NCBI GenBank assembly: GCA_034687125.1
Contig: JAQGBZ010000089.1
Location: 1 to 64,000, forward strand
From: Neelides folsomi
Lineage: Eukaryota > Arthropoda > Collembola > Neelipleona > Neelidae
Direction of reading: 5' to 3'
Length of the DNA stretch: 64,000 nt
In this document: piece after piece, positions 36,767 through 48,526 of the stretch
Numbering within the stretch: position 1 is the first letter of the stretch
How the letters are laid out: every line of letters begins with the position of its first letter
The notes under the pieces: model-generated
The model's database searches: none
What the model was told of the DNA's origin: nothing
The model's input: only the letters and a program-made list of their open reading frames with translations
Position numbers and translations under genes: made by a program

Positions 36767-39205
36767 TTATTTGACCCCTTTGAAATTGAGATTCACTTCA
36801 TCCCAATCAATAGGATTTTTGAAAACTTCCTCTTCGAGCCAAGCCTCATAATTCTCTTTGAAAATCCTCGGAAGCTGTTCGTTCCCTCTAGCCCCAGACG
36901 CACAGGGATCTTCAGCCTCAAAGTCCGGAAGGAGTTTGAAGGCAAATCCATATCGCCGATTGTTGAATCTCTCAACAGAAGCCCTCAAATTGCATTCTTC
37001 AGCCTGAAAGTCCCAAGGCCTCGCGTCCATGTCATTCCCATAGGCCCAATCATCCGTAAACCGATGACGAACTTTTTGGTAAATGGCCGACATGGTTCTG
37101 ATATTCGTCTTCCTCCATTGCCTTCCCAAATACTTCGTTTGCATCTTCAGGAGCTTGAGGACGTAGAGTTGGAAAATTGGACTTTTGACCCTCAGTGACC
37201 TCACCAGGATGGGGGCAGACTTGAAAACGACAAGCATCATAATTCTGGAGTGTTTCCATTTAGTCAATTTATTCACAACCCGTACGAGATTGATGCAGGA
37301 GAACAAATTACGCCAACAGTAAGAGGAAGACTCTCCGAGCTCAAGACTCTCCGCAGTTAATTCCGGCTGTTCCCCCAAAATACAAGAGGGGAAGTCCGTC
37401 AACATGATGGTATTCTTCGCTGTGATAAAAGCCCTAATATTCTGATTCAAAAACTTCAAAATCAATGGGATACAATTTGCAAATACTAATTGCTGGGAAA
37501 TGAACTCAAACTGATAAACATGGTTGATCTTGGCGTGTTTAAGCAAAAGAAATAAAATGGCCGAGATGGATTTGAGAATAATTTCCTTGTGGCGCGAGAC
37601 GTCAATGCTCAACTTCATCGACTGGACCACAGTGATGGGCATTTCCTCAGGGAGAACGTCTGACATGATGTTGATCTCCGATTCGGCTTTGTTCTTCGAT
37701 GCTCTCGATGCTGCTAAGAGAATCTTCAAAAGAGCAATGAGGTAAGGGGCCAAATTGGGAAGCATGGCTTTGTACAAAGACTCCATTTCGTTCCCGATTT
37801 CCTCCTCGCTTCCGCTGCTTCGACTTAAAGGGCATTTCAGCAAATCGTCCTCCTTCTTCATTTGGGACTCACTGAGGGGAACGTACAAATGGTTCTTGAG
37901 AACTTTGACCCCTTCAAGAATGGAAGGCGGGAGGCCGGCCAAAGTGTTCCGATCCCCCTCAATGAAATAACCAATGAATTTGGCCCGGGAATTTTCCAAA
38001 AAGTCGTCCAAATCCTTTGGTCGAACTTTTGCGGCCCAAGGGAGGCCAACTTTTTTGCGAGATACGATTTTGCTCGGCGGAGCTCCCTGATCGTATTTCT
38101 CATCTTCCATGGAGTGAGTGACGAGATTTAAAGAGTCGTCGATTTCCTTCATTTCTTCATCCAAGTCGTCGCTTATGTCATACTCGGATGTGTTCGTCTC
38201 GTCGATCCCTGGTTGTTTAATTAGCCCACGTCTAAAAGGACGTCTCTTTTCATTCTGGGAGTTCAAATGATCGGCGACATTTGGTGGAGGAGAATAGGGC
38301 CGCATGTTTGAAGAAATTTCTAAAGTGTCTTCTAATATTGGGGCAAGGCCGGCTGCCTGTCTGGCCTCATTCTTAAGCCGGACTAGCTCAGGAGTCCCGC
38401 CAAGGGTAAAGAGCAAAACTTTCCATAATAGCAATAACACTTTTTTGATCGGATAATGTGGGGCAGTGCCGGCTGAAAATCTCTTGACCATGTTTAACAA
38501 CTTAATGCTGAGCATTTCGTCGCGATAGGGTTGGGTCAGCTCATATTTAAAATTCATCCGAATTGAAACATTGTCATCGGACGTGTCCGTACGAACAGTT
38601 TCCACTATAATGTACAAGATGATCAAAATTGCTCGGATCCCTGCAGAGTCGGCAAGACTCACGACGGATTTCTTAACGTCGCCACCGTTCATTTCATAAT
38701 TGATCTCGAGGGATAAGAGGTCAATGAGAATGTAATAAATCCCATTACGAAGAAGGAGCATTACGTTGTATTTTGTCCATTGTCCTTGTTCTTGCTCGGA
38801 TTGAACTTCGGTCCAACAACCTTGCACGAGATAGAGAAGAGTTCGCACGGCTTCGTCTCGCAACCCGCGATTGCAGAGCTCGAGATGGTCGATGAGTCTC
38901 AAGATGGCCGATTTGCGTTGATCTTCGGTAAGTCTTTGCCATTGGATTGGGATTCCCCATTTACCGAAAAGTGTCTCGTAGGCTTCCAAGTTCCGACGGA
39001 ATTCTGGGACTTCGGAGTAGCTGTACAATTCGGAGATTTCGTTTACGTAAGTGTCAGAGTCTTTGTACTCGAATTCACCTTCGCCGGCATCATCCTCGCC
39101 GTCTTCCAAAGGAGAACCGCCGTCTTTCGCTTCTTGCTTTCGCTTTCGAATTAAATCTCTAATTAGGAGAACATTCGTGCTTCCTGCATTGGATTGGCCT
39201 TGCAT
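36767..39205 (-). CDS. Strip: STRIP (striatin-interacting protein, STRIPAK subunit)
   Basis: STRIP1/2 and fungal Far11 are scaffold subunits of the STRIPAK PP2A-kinase complex, which acts in Hippo signalling, the cytoskeleton and endosome transport. The single 812-residue frame is close to the human length (837) and follows it from end to end. The N1221 region has DSDTYVNEISELYSYSEVPE, ISLADSAG-like SLADSAGIRAILIILYIIVE, and HYPIKKVLLLLWKVLLFTLGG. The DUF3402 region has GLPWAAKVRPKDLDDFLENS, LPEEMPITVVQSMKL, KLTKWKHSRIMMLVVFKSAP, TKYLGRQWRKTN, RPWDFQAEEC and a conserved C-terminal EAWLEEEVF. The start matches the family start (LIRDLIRKRKQ). The coding region has no intron, unlike nearly every neighbour. 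An acceptor-like site just upstream of the ATG, near 39227, suggests one intron in the 5' UTR. Confidence 0.97.
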   Translation of the reverse strand: MQGQSNAGSTNVLLIRDLIRKRKQEAKDGGSPLEDGEDDAGEGEFEYKDSDTYVNEISELYSYSEVPEFRRNLEAYETLFGKWGIPIQWQRLTEDQRKSAILRLIDHLELCNRGLRDEAVRTLLYLVQGCWTEVQSEQEQGQWTKYNVMLLLRNGIYYILIDLLSLEINYEMNGGDVKKSVVSLADSAGIRAILIILYIIVETVRTDTSDDNVSIRMNFKYELTQPYRDEMLSIKLLNMVKRFSAGTAPHYPIKKVLLLLWKVLLFTLGGTPELVRLKNEARQAAGLAPILEDTLEISSNMRPYSPPPNVADHLNSQNEKRRPFRRGLIKQPGIDETNTSEYDISDDLDEEMKEIDDSLNLVTHSMEDEKYDQGAPPSKIVSRKKVGLPWAAKVRPKDLDDFLENSRAKFIGYFIEGDRNTLAGLPPSILEGVKVLKNHLYVPLSESQMKKEDDLLKCPLSRSSGSEEEIGNEMESLYKAMLPNLAPYLIALLKILLAASRASKNKAESEINIMSDVLPEEMPITVVQSMKLSIDVSRHKEIILKSISAILFLLLKHAKINHVYQFEFISQQLVFANCIPLILKFLNQNIRAFITAKNTIMLTDFPSCILGEQPELTAESLELGESSSYCWRNLFSCINLVRVVNKLTKWKHSRIMMLVVFKSAPILVRSLRVKSPIFQLYVLKLLKMQTKYLGRQWRKTNIRTMSAIYQKVRHRFTDDWAYGNDMDARPWDFQAEECNLRASVERFNNRRYGFAFKLLPDFEAEDPCASGARGNEQLPRIFKENYEAWLEEEVFKNPIDWDEVNLNFKGVK

Positions 39206-40057
39206 GTTAATAGCCCTGCTTCCTTCTGTAAATAATTATATTCCGATATTAAATACGCTAATTAATATTTTAATAACTACAATATTTTATTTATTTATAA
39301 TATACCTGAATATTCAGATTTTATGAGATTTTATGAAAGGAAGGGCTGATTTGTTGGTACAAGCAAATTATATAAATCTTGGTTAAAATCCTTATAAGGG
39401 CTACATATATCTGAAAATTAAAAAGAAAATATTAACCACACACATTCAAGCTAAAATGTTTAAAAAGAAGCAAAGGTAAGTAAGTAAATAGCTTATAAAT
39501 TAAATATGTTAAATTGTGAGTATGATTTTACCTCTTTCGTATTTATCGTTCACCGGCTGTTGAAGTTCAATTTAGCAAAATATCTGTTGGATTCTATGAT
39601 TAAAATTAAGAGTTTGAAGTTAAATATGTTAAATTAAAAGGGTTTTATAATAAATGGGATTTAAAGGGTTTTAAATTCGAACCGAATAAATAATTGTTAA
39701 AGTTTGAAGAGTGTGAAGGGTTCTTTGACTTAAGCAGACGGGTTTTAGCTATCAACCAAGTTGGTTCTTATTTCTATCTAAAGCCAAACAAAAGCGGCTG
39801 CTACAAAGTCCTATGCATTTCTCCAACAAGAAATCTCACTTTGCTTCTAACTTCTATTTAATCGGAATGAAGAAAACTTTAATTTTATAATTAATCAAGA
39901 AACTTTTATTTGACTTTAGAGATTAATGTTTAATAGCAATTATAAGGTAAATAACCTATAGTATATGAAAATTATTTGTTTGAATGTCAATGCCACATCA
40001 AGATAATATTGGATTGGAAATTGAAACTATTTTTTTAAATTTTTTTTAAAAAGATCA
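39206..40057. promoter_or_regulatory. Head-to-head interval of STRIP and PDRG1
   Basis: The two genes diverge across 852 bp, so both promoters must lie here. A TTTACAG-type acceptor precedes the STRIP start on the minus strand. On the plus strand ATGTTTAAAAAGAAGCAAAG followed by GTAAGTAAG at 39456-39484 looks like a first exon and donor. No defined core promoter motif can be assigned. Confidence 0.5.
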
Positions 40058-40550
40058 ATGGCTGACGTCTTAGCAGAATATGTAAAATCAATGAAAGAAG
40101 TTGAGCGAGTGGGTGAAGAAATAACGGTCGATCGAAGGAAAATTGTGGAACTTGACCGGAAAAGAAATGACAATCGAGTGGCGCTTCGTTCATTGAAAGA
40201 ATCTTCTGTGAATGTTGAACCTTTTACATGGTCAGTTTCTGGTGATTCATTTTTCAGACTTGAAACTGAGAAAGTGATTGAAATTCTTAATAACGGTAAT
40301 TTTTCAATTGATTGATGTTTACATTTATGGATATCTTGTATGAATAAAGTTATTGTAGTGTTAATGATGGCGTTTTGTTTATACAGAGCAAAAAGAAATT
40401 GACTCTCAAATCGATGAACTTAATGCCGGTTTAAAAACAAAAGTGAATAAATTAAGGAAATTGGAGAATCAACCGGAACTTAAAGGATTTGGACTCAACC
40501 CGCTTAGTAAATCTGAAGCGGATAGCATTAATCAAATATTCGGAAAATAA
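40058..40550 (+). CDS. PDRG1: PDRG1 (prefoldin-like subunit)
   Basis: PDRG1 is a beta-type prefoldin-like subunit of the URI1/R2TP (PAQosome) co-chaperone. Two exons, 40058-40295 and 40387-40550, give 133 residues, the same length as I recall for the human protein. Recognition rests on VGEEITVDRRKIVELDRKRN, where human has EVLADKRQIVDLDTKRN, and on LENQPELKGFGLNPLSKSEA near the C terminus, where human has GKPELKGFNLNPL. The two helices are likely to form a coiled coil. An upstream exon at 39456-39475 could be spliced to 40054 and would add eight residues in frame. Confidence 0.93.
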
Positions 40551-41238
40551 CAATACTTTTTAAAATATAATTTTTTAATATTTACTCATGTGATAATGTT
40601 TATTTTACCTAATGTGTTCAAAAGGTAAAAGTTGTTAAAACATATAATTAATTATAATAGATCAGAGTATCACTCTTATCTTAATCAATAAATAATTTTC
40701 TAAAGCAGATGCATTAATTTTCCGTTCAACTCTTATCCAAATACATACATATCATAATAAATATGCATATAATGGGGAAATGCCAACATACAATTTTTCA
40801 TCAAATTAATTATTCACAGGCACAGGCTGTATCGTTTATAAATCATCATTAAATTATTAAAAATCATAATTAAATTACAAAGAAGTATACATGTAAGTTT
40901 TATTATAAAGAAGGTAAAGCTAGTAAGCATAAGTAATGAATTTGCACAGATTCCTTCGAGTATGTATGATGTGATGTGCGCAACCAACCTGACTTTCCGT
41001 CAAATGCAGCGGGTGGTTTTACATGCAAAAAATGTTCGTGAGTAAATTAAATACGACAATATGATCTGACTTTCAATTCAATCGATCTGTGACTGTGAAT
41101 AAAGTTAAACTACTCTGAAACTGAAACACTTTTACATTACAAACCAAAAGTTAATCTAGTGCATCAATATTGATAAAGTTTTTATTTCATCGGTAGTTTG
41201 TTATCCAATTAATCATTATTTTGTAGATTTAGTTAAAC
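40551..41238. other. Spacer, PDRG1 to ASCC2
   Basis: AT-rich. An AATAAA at 40687-40692 may end PDRG1. A short GC-richer patch at about 40.96-41.04 kb may belong to the ASCC2 promoter. Nothing else is recognised. Confidence 0.5.
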
Positions 41239-44200
41239 ATGTCCCGAATTACGGATAAAACCTCGGGATTTCTACCGCTTGAGAGACGTTCAATTTCAAT
41301 CGAGGACAAGAACGGTCGAAGTTGTAAAGTACCAGCATGGGTAATTGAAATTAATCAATTAAACATTATTGTAAATTCATTCATTCTAGAATAAAAAAAT
41401 GAAAAAATTCTTGCTTCTCTTTTTAATAATGTGAGCTCAAATGTTTTTTTGTAATTTAGAGTAAAGATCGAGTTCCTGACCATGATTATCTCCCATTTGA
41501 GATTCCCGATCCAAGTGATCTTGAAACTGATAGGAACACATTGGATGATTGGATCAAGTTAATGGAATTATATAAAGAAGATTTAAAATGGCTCCTTCAA
41601 CTCTCCTACCATGAATTTTGGTCAATTGTGAAGTTCACCAACAATGTGTCCCAAATCGTTCTTTTATCGTTTCTTCAAAGAGCTCCAAGATCATTCCATC
41701 CAAATTATGAAGCTTATCGTAACAATGAATTATTTTGGCCTCTATTTAATGAAATTTATAATCTTATTTTCCTCATCTTCCTTCGTCTCTCAACTTATAA
41801 AGAATCAAAAGTATGTTATTGATAAAAATATAATTTATATTAAATTATTAAATTACAGATAAATCATTCAATATTATTTAAGGATTTCATTAATTCTAAT
41901 TAAAATTGATATTTTAACTTTTAGGAAAATTTTATCTCTCCAGTCGAATGGTCGAACATGTTGTATGAAAATGAAGTTTTCAATATTGAGATGCTCATGA
42001 ACTTTTGCTCACTTTACGAAAGCCGAGAAAACATTCTCTTACCCAAAATGATTGAAAACATTATTAAATTGGAATCGAGGTTCTTGTGCATATTGGCAGA
42101 AAAAGTGATTACAAGCCAATTACGCACTCTTGAGCAAATAGACAATGATTTGGGAGAACGAGTTGAGCGATTGCACGAAGAGAAAAACTCTGATGAGCTT
42201 CAAGAACTCCTAATCTTCGAAATCGACTTCTTTTTCTCGTTGTTTAAGTTTATAAAAGTTTACCCTGAAGTGGCGTTCATTTATCATCAATATCGGGGTT
42301 TCTTGGTTAGGTTCGTGAACTTTTCATTTCAAGTTCAATTTGACAAATGACGACAGATTTTATACATGGAAAAGTTTAATTTTTTATTTCAATTGATTTT
42401 CTTTTTTCCTTTCAGTTTTGCGTCATCGTACGAAAAAAATGCTTTTGTTTGGGGGAAAGTTTGTGAAAGGTTTCCGAAGTTGAGGAAACTTGAGTCTTTA
42501 CTTCGCAAGTATCGTCTCGTTTCATTTAAGAAAATTCTTTGTGGTGCGACAATCAACAATATTACAACTTCAAATGAGTAATTAAGAAACTTTTATTTAA
42601 TTGATTCTAACTTTTCATTTTTAAGATTTTTAAATGAATTTTTAAAGTAGGATACAAATTGTACTTTTGTAATATTAAATATTTAACTTTTTTATAATTT
42701 GATTCACAGTTTAAAATTGGACCAGTTTTTTGAAGCTTTATCGAATTGTTTTGAATTTAAAATATTCATTCATGACTATGAATCCGCTTTCCCGTTCATG
42801 ACTGATATGCAAATTATGATCAACAGGGGAATTTACATGTAAGAGATTTTAACGAGATCATGAATTCAAATATATTATTACTAATTAATTAAATGTTATT
42901 CAATAAATTAATTAACAAAATGCACAATTTTTTATTCTTTTACTTTCCAGAGAAGAGACGAGACTAGAATATTTGTTTACAGCTATTTCTGACGTTTTTG
43001 ATTCTTGTGGTGAAGAATATTCAGCTAAGAAAATTGTAACTGATCCTTTTTACGACCCTGCTTTCGATAGGCAACTTATGGGAGCTTGCTCTCTTGACCT
43101 TACCGGATTTCAACTCGAATCTTTAATTACTCAAGTCAAAGATTTGTTTCCAGATTTGCCCAACTCGTATATTGAGGTAAACAACGTATTTTTATTAATA
43201 TTCAAAAAACGCCAATGATAGCTTTAATTTTAATGTATTATTATAAAAGTTTTAACTTTAGTTTAATAGGTTCATCGCTACTTTCAGTCAATCATTACCA
43301 TTACTAATTTCAATCATTTTTCATTGTAACAATAGGTGTGTTTAAAACATTTTGAATATAAAGCTGATGTGGTGATCAATAACATTCTTGAAAACACTGT
43401 GCCTACAAGATTTGAAAAATATAAAAAAGAAGACTACGTTCGCTCAAGTTCAGAGACCAAATTGAATCCAACGTCTTCAACTTCCAGTTCAAGTCAAATG
43501 GATTCAAAAGATAATGGATTACGAATGGAAACGTATTATCAAGGGAAAAGGTAAAACTTGCAATGTGGTTTAAGAAACTTTAAAAAGAGACTTTAAAAAG
43601 CAACATGGTTTAATCATAAGATCACAACTATAATAAAATAATGGGATTATCGCGTTATCCAGATAATATAAGATACTTTATTCTTATTAAAATACTTTAT
43701 AATTATTCGAATAGGGCTCATGGCTCCGATCCTGAAGCTTTCTTCAACGAACCCCAAGATACTGATTTAAAAAGCAAGATTATCTCTACACTTGAAATCG
43801 TTCCCGAACAAACCATTCTAAGGCCAGAGGTCATTTCCGAGGAATTTGTTAATAAAACCTATCTCGATGAAGCTCTCTTGCCATACTTTAATGAAGATGT
43901 TGAGTATAATGATGACTATGATGATACTTATGACGAGGTTACATTTGTCTTTTTAACTATACCTTTTTTTAAAAAAAATAGACTAATAATTTGTCAACAA
44001 TACATATTGTAAACTGATGTTAACTATAAAACAACATAATATATTTTATTTAATTATTATTTTTATAAAAATAGGTTGGAATTGGACAAACTGAACCGGA
44101 CAATCTCCTTTTCAACCCTTTGAATAAAAAAGCTGCAGAATTGAAGCCTGAGAATGGATTTGCGGATTATGAAGAGCCGAAGCCCAAGAACCCTGAACAT

Positions 44201-44544
44201 TTCTGCGAAGATCCAGCAATCATCCGAGCCAAGTTTGAACAAAGGAGAGAAGAAAAACACCAACAGAGGAGAGGCGGAAGTGGAAACGCTCCACAAGCAC
44301 AACCCGAAAGACATCACGATGTTATCGGTATGAACTTATTTAAAATCGTTAACGTAGCTTTAATAAATTAATAACGTATGATTCATTATAAATGATGATT
44401 GTTGTTTTGAATATAGGTAAAGCTAAGGGTCAAGGACAAGAAAAAGATGTTCTTTACAATCGACGAGTCAAAGAAGCAAATAAGGGAACGTCTGGTAATC
44501 ACAATAGGAAAAGGGGAGCTACACATAAACGACGAGAATTTTAA
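41239..44544 (+). CDS. ASCC2: ASCC2 (activating signal cointegrator 1 complex subunit 2)
   Basis: ASCC2 binds K63-linked ubiquitin through a CUE domain. It brings the ASCC3 helicase complex to alkylated DNA and to stalled, ubiquitinated ribosomes. Ten exons join in phase to 724 residues (human 757): 41239-41340, 41460-41810, 41925-42310, 42416-42577, 42710-42838, 42951-43176, 43336-43550, 43715-43937, 44075-44327, 44417-44544. The N-terminal ASCC3-binding part has WLLQLSYHEFWSIVKF and FHPNYEAYRNNE. The CUE domain spans exons 6 and 7: LESLITQVKDLFPDLPNSYI, then LKHFEYKADVVINNILE. The C-terminal tail has GKAKGQGQEKDVLYNRR and KEANKGTSGNHNRK, a hallmark of the family. AATAAA lies at 44613. The gene runs head-on into RpS15 with 132 bp between stop codons. 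Confidence 0.96.
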
Positions 44545-44676
44545 TTATTTACTTTGTTAAAAAGTATTCTTTCTCATGTTTTGTTTAAATTAATGGTATT
44601 CAAGTATGGAAAAATAAACTGTGATAGTATTTCACACTGGAATTAAACTCAATTATTCAAAATTTATTCAACCATC

Positions 44677-45537
<861 letters not shown>

Positions 45538-45567
45538 GATGAAACCCTCGTTGTTGTCGATTTGCGG

Positions 45568-45600
45568 CCAAAGAAGAGGTCAACCTGTAGGGTCGAAATA
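45568..45600 (-). promoter_or_regulatory. Putative TOP transcription start of RpS15
   Basis: On the minus strand, CCTCTTCTTT begins about 45 nt upstream of the ATG. Ribosomal protein mRNAs normally start with a C followed by pyrimidines, so this is the best candidate start site. A CAG just upstream of it could instead mark a 5' UTR acceptor. Confidence 0.45.
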
Positions 45601-45826
45601 AAAGTATCTCTCTCTGCACGCCGAACTTCTCGCCTGAAATTGCGATAAAGAGGGAAGGTATGAAAACTCGCATGCTCTATCTCATGCGCAGACCCAAAGT
45701 CTTATTTTGCCCCAATAAACTCACAATCTCCTTTGCACGTCTGCACCTCATTTCAAGCATTCTTCATGCTTCATAGTAAATGGATAATAAATATTGTGAA
45801 AATGATACTATTAGTAAAAATGTTAT

Positions 45827-46536
45827 GGGAACGTTCACAAATCAGCTGACACGTTTAGGGGGGGTGGGGGAGGGGGGTTCAACAAAGATGAGCTGACATT
45901 TTGAAAATGACCAAAATATCGAAATTTTAAAGATTAACTTTATCAAATAAATTAGAATTTTTCTTCTTCAGAACATTCACTGCATTTTACGTTATGATCG
46001 AGTAATGTTAAACTATAGGAATATAGTCACCGTTCTGATTTTTAAATAAACATTTACCCTTTATATAAAATAAATTAGAAAAGTGTTAAAGAAGTAATAT
46101 CGAGGAATATAAGAATCTGAAATGTTATCTCGAATTGACACTTTACTTTAAATTAAAGTTAACTTTAAACAAAAATTTGTGCCTAATTGCAGATTTATAA
46201 CTCTATTTCAATGGATTCTTAAAAAGTAAATTTTTATTTAAAAATCTGAACGGTGACTTTATTCCTATACTTTACATAGGTATAGAGTATAAATTGATTA
46301 AAGTACCTAGCCATATTCACGAAGAAAATGTTTTAATAGTGTATAGGTTTTTCATAAATGTTTGGAATCAATCTGTATTCGATGAAACAACAAATTGGCA
46401 CACTAAAATTTATTTCATTAAAAAAGTTATGAAGTGTGAGCTGACAGGGGGAGTGGGGGTAGCCCAAAGTGTCTCCATGGGGGGTGGGGGGTCTAAAAAC
46501 CCGACTTTTTGTGTCAGCTGATTTGTGAATGTTCCC
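45827..46536. mobile_element. 710 bp foldback DNA element (non-autonomous)
   Basis: The ends are 26 bp inverted repeats starting GGGAACRTTCACAAATCAGC, at 45827-45852 and 46511-46536, with one or two mismatches. A TA lies close outside each end, as TAT on the left and TAA on the right, so the target duplication is short, TA or TTA/TAA-like. A second inverted pair of about 45 bp lies inside, near 46012-46056 and 46228-46276. CAGCTGACA/GAGCTGACA motifs repeat next to each end. Long G runs occur near both ends on the plus strand. There is no transposase frame. It sits about 240 bp upstream of the inferred RpS15 start, between RpS15 and the EVG1 homolog. Confidence 0.85.
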
Positions 46537-46873
46537 TAACTGATGATTCTTACAAGTAAATTAATTGACAACGAAATAAATTTAAAATTAAAAGTTACAT
46601 AAATGAGACAATTTTAGCTTGTGTAGAGCTATTCGTTTATTTAGGGTCAATTTGGCTTTTGAATTATAATTGATATATTGATCAATAAATAAACAATCAC
46701 TAAATTCACACATTACATGAATAAAATGAATTGTATTGACGATATTATAATTAGTTAAACGCATTTAAAAAGAGATTATACTGTTCAGAAAATGTCTGGA
46801 ATAAACTTAATTAATCACAATTTGTACTTTTTATTAACTTTATGTCTTGCTGTTGTCCTCTTTTATTTCATTT

Positions 46874-47974
46874 TTAAACGTTGGAAAGACCCAAACGGGA
46901 AAGGATTTCATCTGAGGTTTGTGGAGTTAACTTCCTCAGCTCCTCAACTTTCTCTTTGATTTGAGACTCAATGTAGAATTTATACTCTTTTTCTTTTTTG
47001 GCTGCCTTCATGGAGTCCAGAAACGACATTCGATCTTCAATTTCTTTAGCCACTATTAGAAAAAATATAAAATCTTAATTTTAATTGTTTCATAGTCGTT
47101 CAATGTTTCTGAATAACTTTTAATAATAAAATTAAATGATAATACAACAGGTTTTTGTTGTTGTTTTGTAGAATTAAAAGTCAATACTCATTTAATAAGC
47201 AGATTAGCAGATACATTATTTATTTTAATATGGATCTTACACTCTTCAATTCTCATCTTTTTTATTTTCTCAAATTCTTCCATGTCATTTTTGGGAGCTT
47301 TTGGTTTCTTCTCAACATCTTTCCATGTGTTGTCTCCGAGATCGTCCATGTCGCGGGTTGGAAACCTTCCATACGCCATTTTGAACGCAAGACGATTTTT
47401 CTCATGGTCGTTGCTTACAGGAATGTAGCTGGTTTTGAGTTTTGGCTTGTCAAGAGCTCCAGACTTTTGAATTAAATTGAATGATCGACGAGTATTGTTC
47501 TATAACAAATACAAATAATTAACTAATAAATCAATTCTCAATATTTTGAATTTAGTTAAATGTTTATTAAATTGATTACTCTCATGTCTAGAGGTTCTTG
47601 ATAATTTCTTCCAAAAGGTTGAAATTTTAAAGATTTCTGATACATCTCATTCCTCCTCTTATCCTTCATTTCATCCCACCGAAAAGGGATGGAATTCCCA
47701 GATCTTAAAATCTTCTCAAAATCGCTCTTTTGATATGTTGTCATTCGGCTTTCGTTCATTAAGGCTGTCAAATAAACCAAAAGTTCATCTCAATTCTTGA
47801 AATTTTACATAAAAGGTAATGAGAGTTATTGTGGAAAATACTTCTGACAAAGTCTTGAGTTTCTTGGCTATATTGGATTTTCTGTTCAGCCACTTGATAT
47901 CCATGAACCCAAGGAGGCTTTGAAGAAACAGGTGAACAATAGCTGAATGAGTTGGGAAAGTTGGGATTATTCAT
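46874..47974 (-). CDS. UPF0193 / EVG1 (C22orf23) homolog
   Basis: A small conserved protein of unknown function. Four minus-strand exons in transcript order, 47974-47842, 47764-47580, 47499-47241 and 47052-46874, give about 251 residues. The order of motifs follows vertebrate C22orf23. First comes YSQETQDFVR leading into LMNESRMTTYQKSDFEKILR and SGNSIPF (vertebrates have a similar KETQ...MMEES...QQ....GD.LP stretch). Then come KTSYIPVSNDHEKNRLAF and FPTRDMDDLG. Last is a charged helical end with DMEEFEKIKKMRIEELAKEI, EDRMSFLDSMKA and a long Lys/Glu helix, where vertebrates have FEELVKEIQERKEFLADME. A coiled coil is likely. Ciliary links of the family are weak, so I assign no function. Confidence 0.85.
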
Positions 47975-48171
47975 TGAGATAAGTTATGGATTATGATGAA
48001 TTTTATTTAGATTGATTCACTGAAGCTGAAAAAGACAGAGTTCTCAATTGGTTAAAATTATTGAATTATCAATTTATTTCAGAAAGTCTGATCAAAATCT
48101 TCAAACTGTTGATCAATTTGAATGCAGCACTAGAATATTGATCAAATAAAAAATCGTTTCCAAGAGGGATT

Positions 48172-48185
48172 CCCCCCCCCCCCCC
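48172..48185 (+). repeat. Homopolymer C14 tract
   Basis: Fourteen consecutive C in strongly AT-rich sequence, about 200 bp upstream of the EVG1-homolog start. On the minus strand this is a G14 run able to form a quadruplex. Confidence 0.9.
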
Positions 48186-48480
48186 ACGTATTACGGTGAA
48201 AAATATTTACCCTCAGCACAGCACGTTATTATTCTCCCACATTCTCTTCATATTTCAATTCTCTTCAATAAAAATGTCCCATTTGTAATTTAATGCTCTA
48301 TTTGTATTTATGACATACTGTATACTATACGGTATACTTAAATGTCATTTAATTTGGTCTTGAATGAAGTTTACTAAAATTCAGCATAAAAGCAATAAAA
48401 TTAAAAATAACACTTTACAAGCAACTCGTGAAATTGGAAGGTAATTTCAAGTTTTTCCAATTGAGACTCAGTAAACTCTA

Positions 48481-48526
48481 AAACTCTTAAACTCATATTA
48501 GCACAAGTTTGTGAGTTTAAGAGTTT
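48481..48526. repeat. Perfect 15 bp hairpin with 16 nt loop
   Basis: AAACTCTTAAACTCA (48481-48495) is the exact reverse complement of TGAGTTTAAGAGTTT (48512-48526). It lies in the spacer between two divergent genes. Confidence 0.85.
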
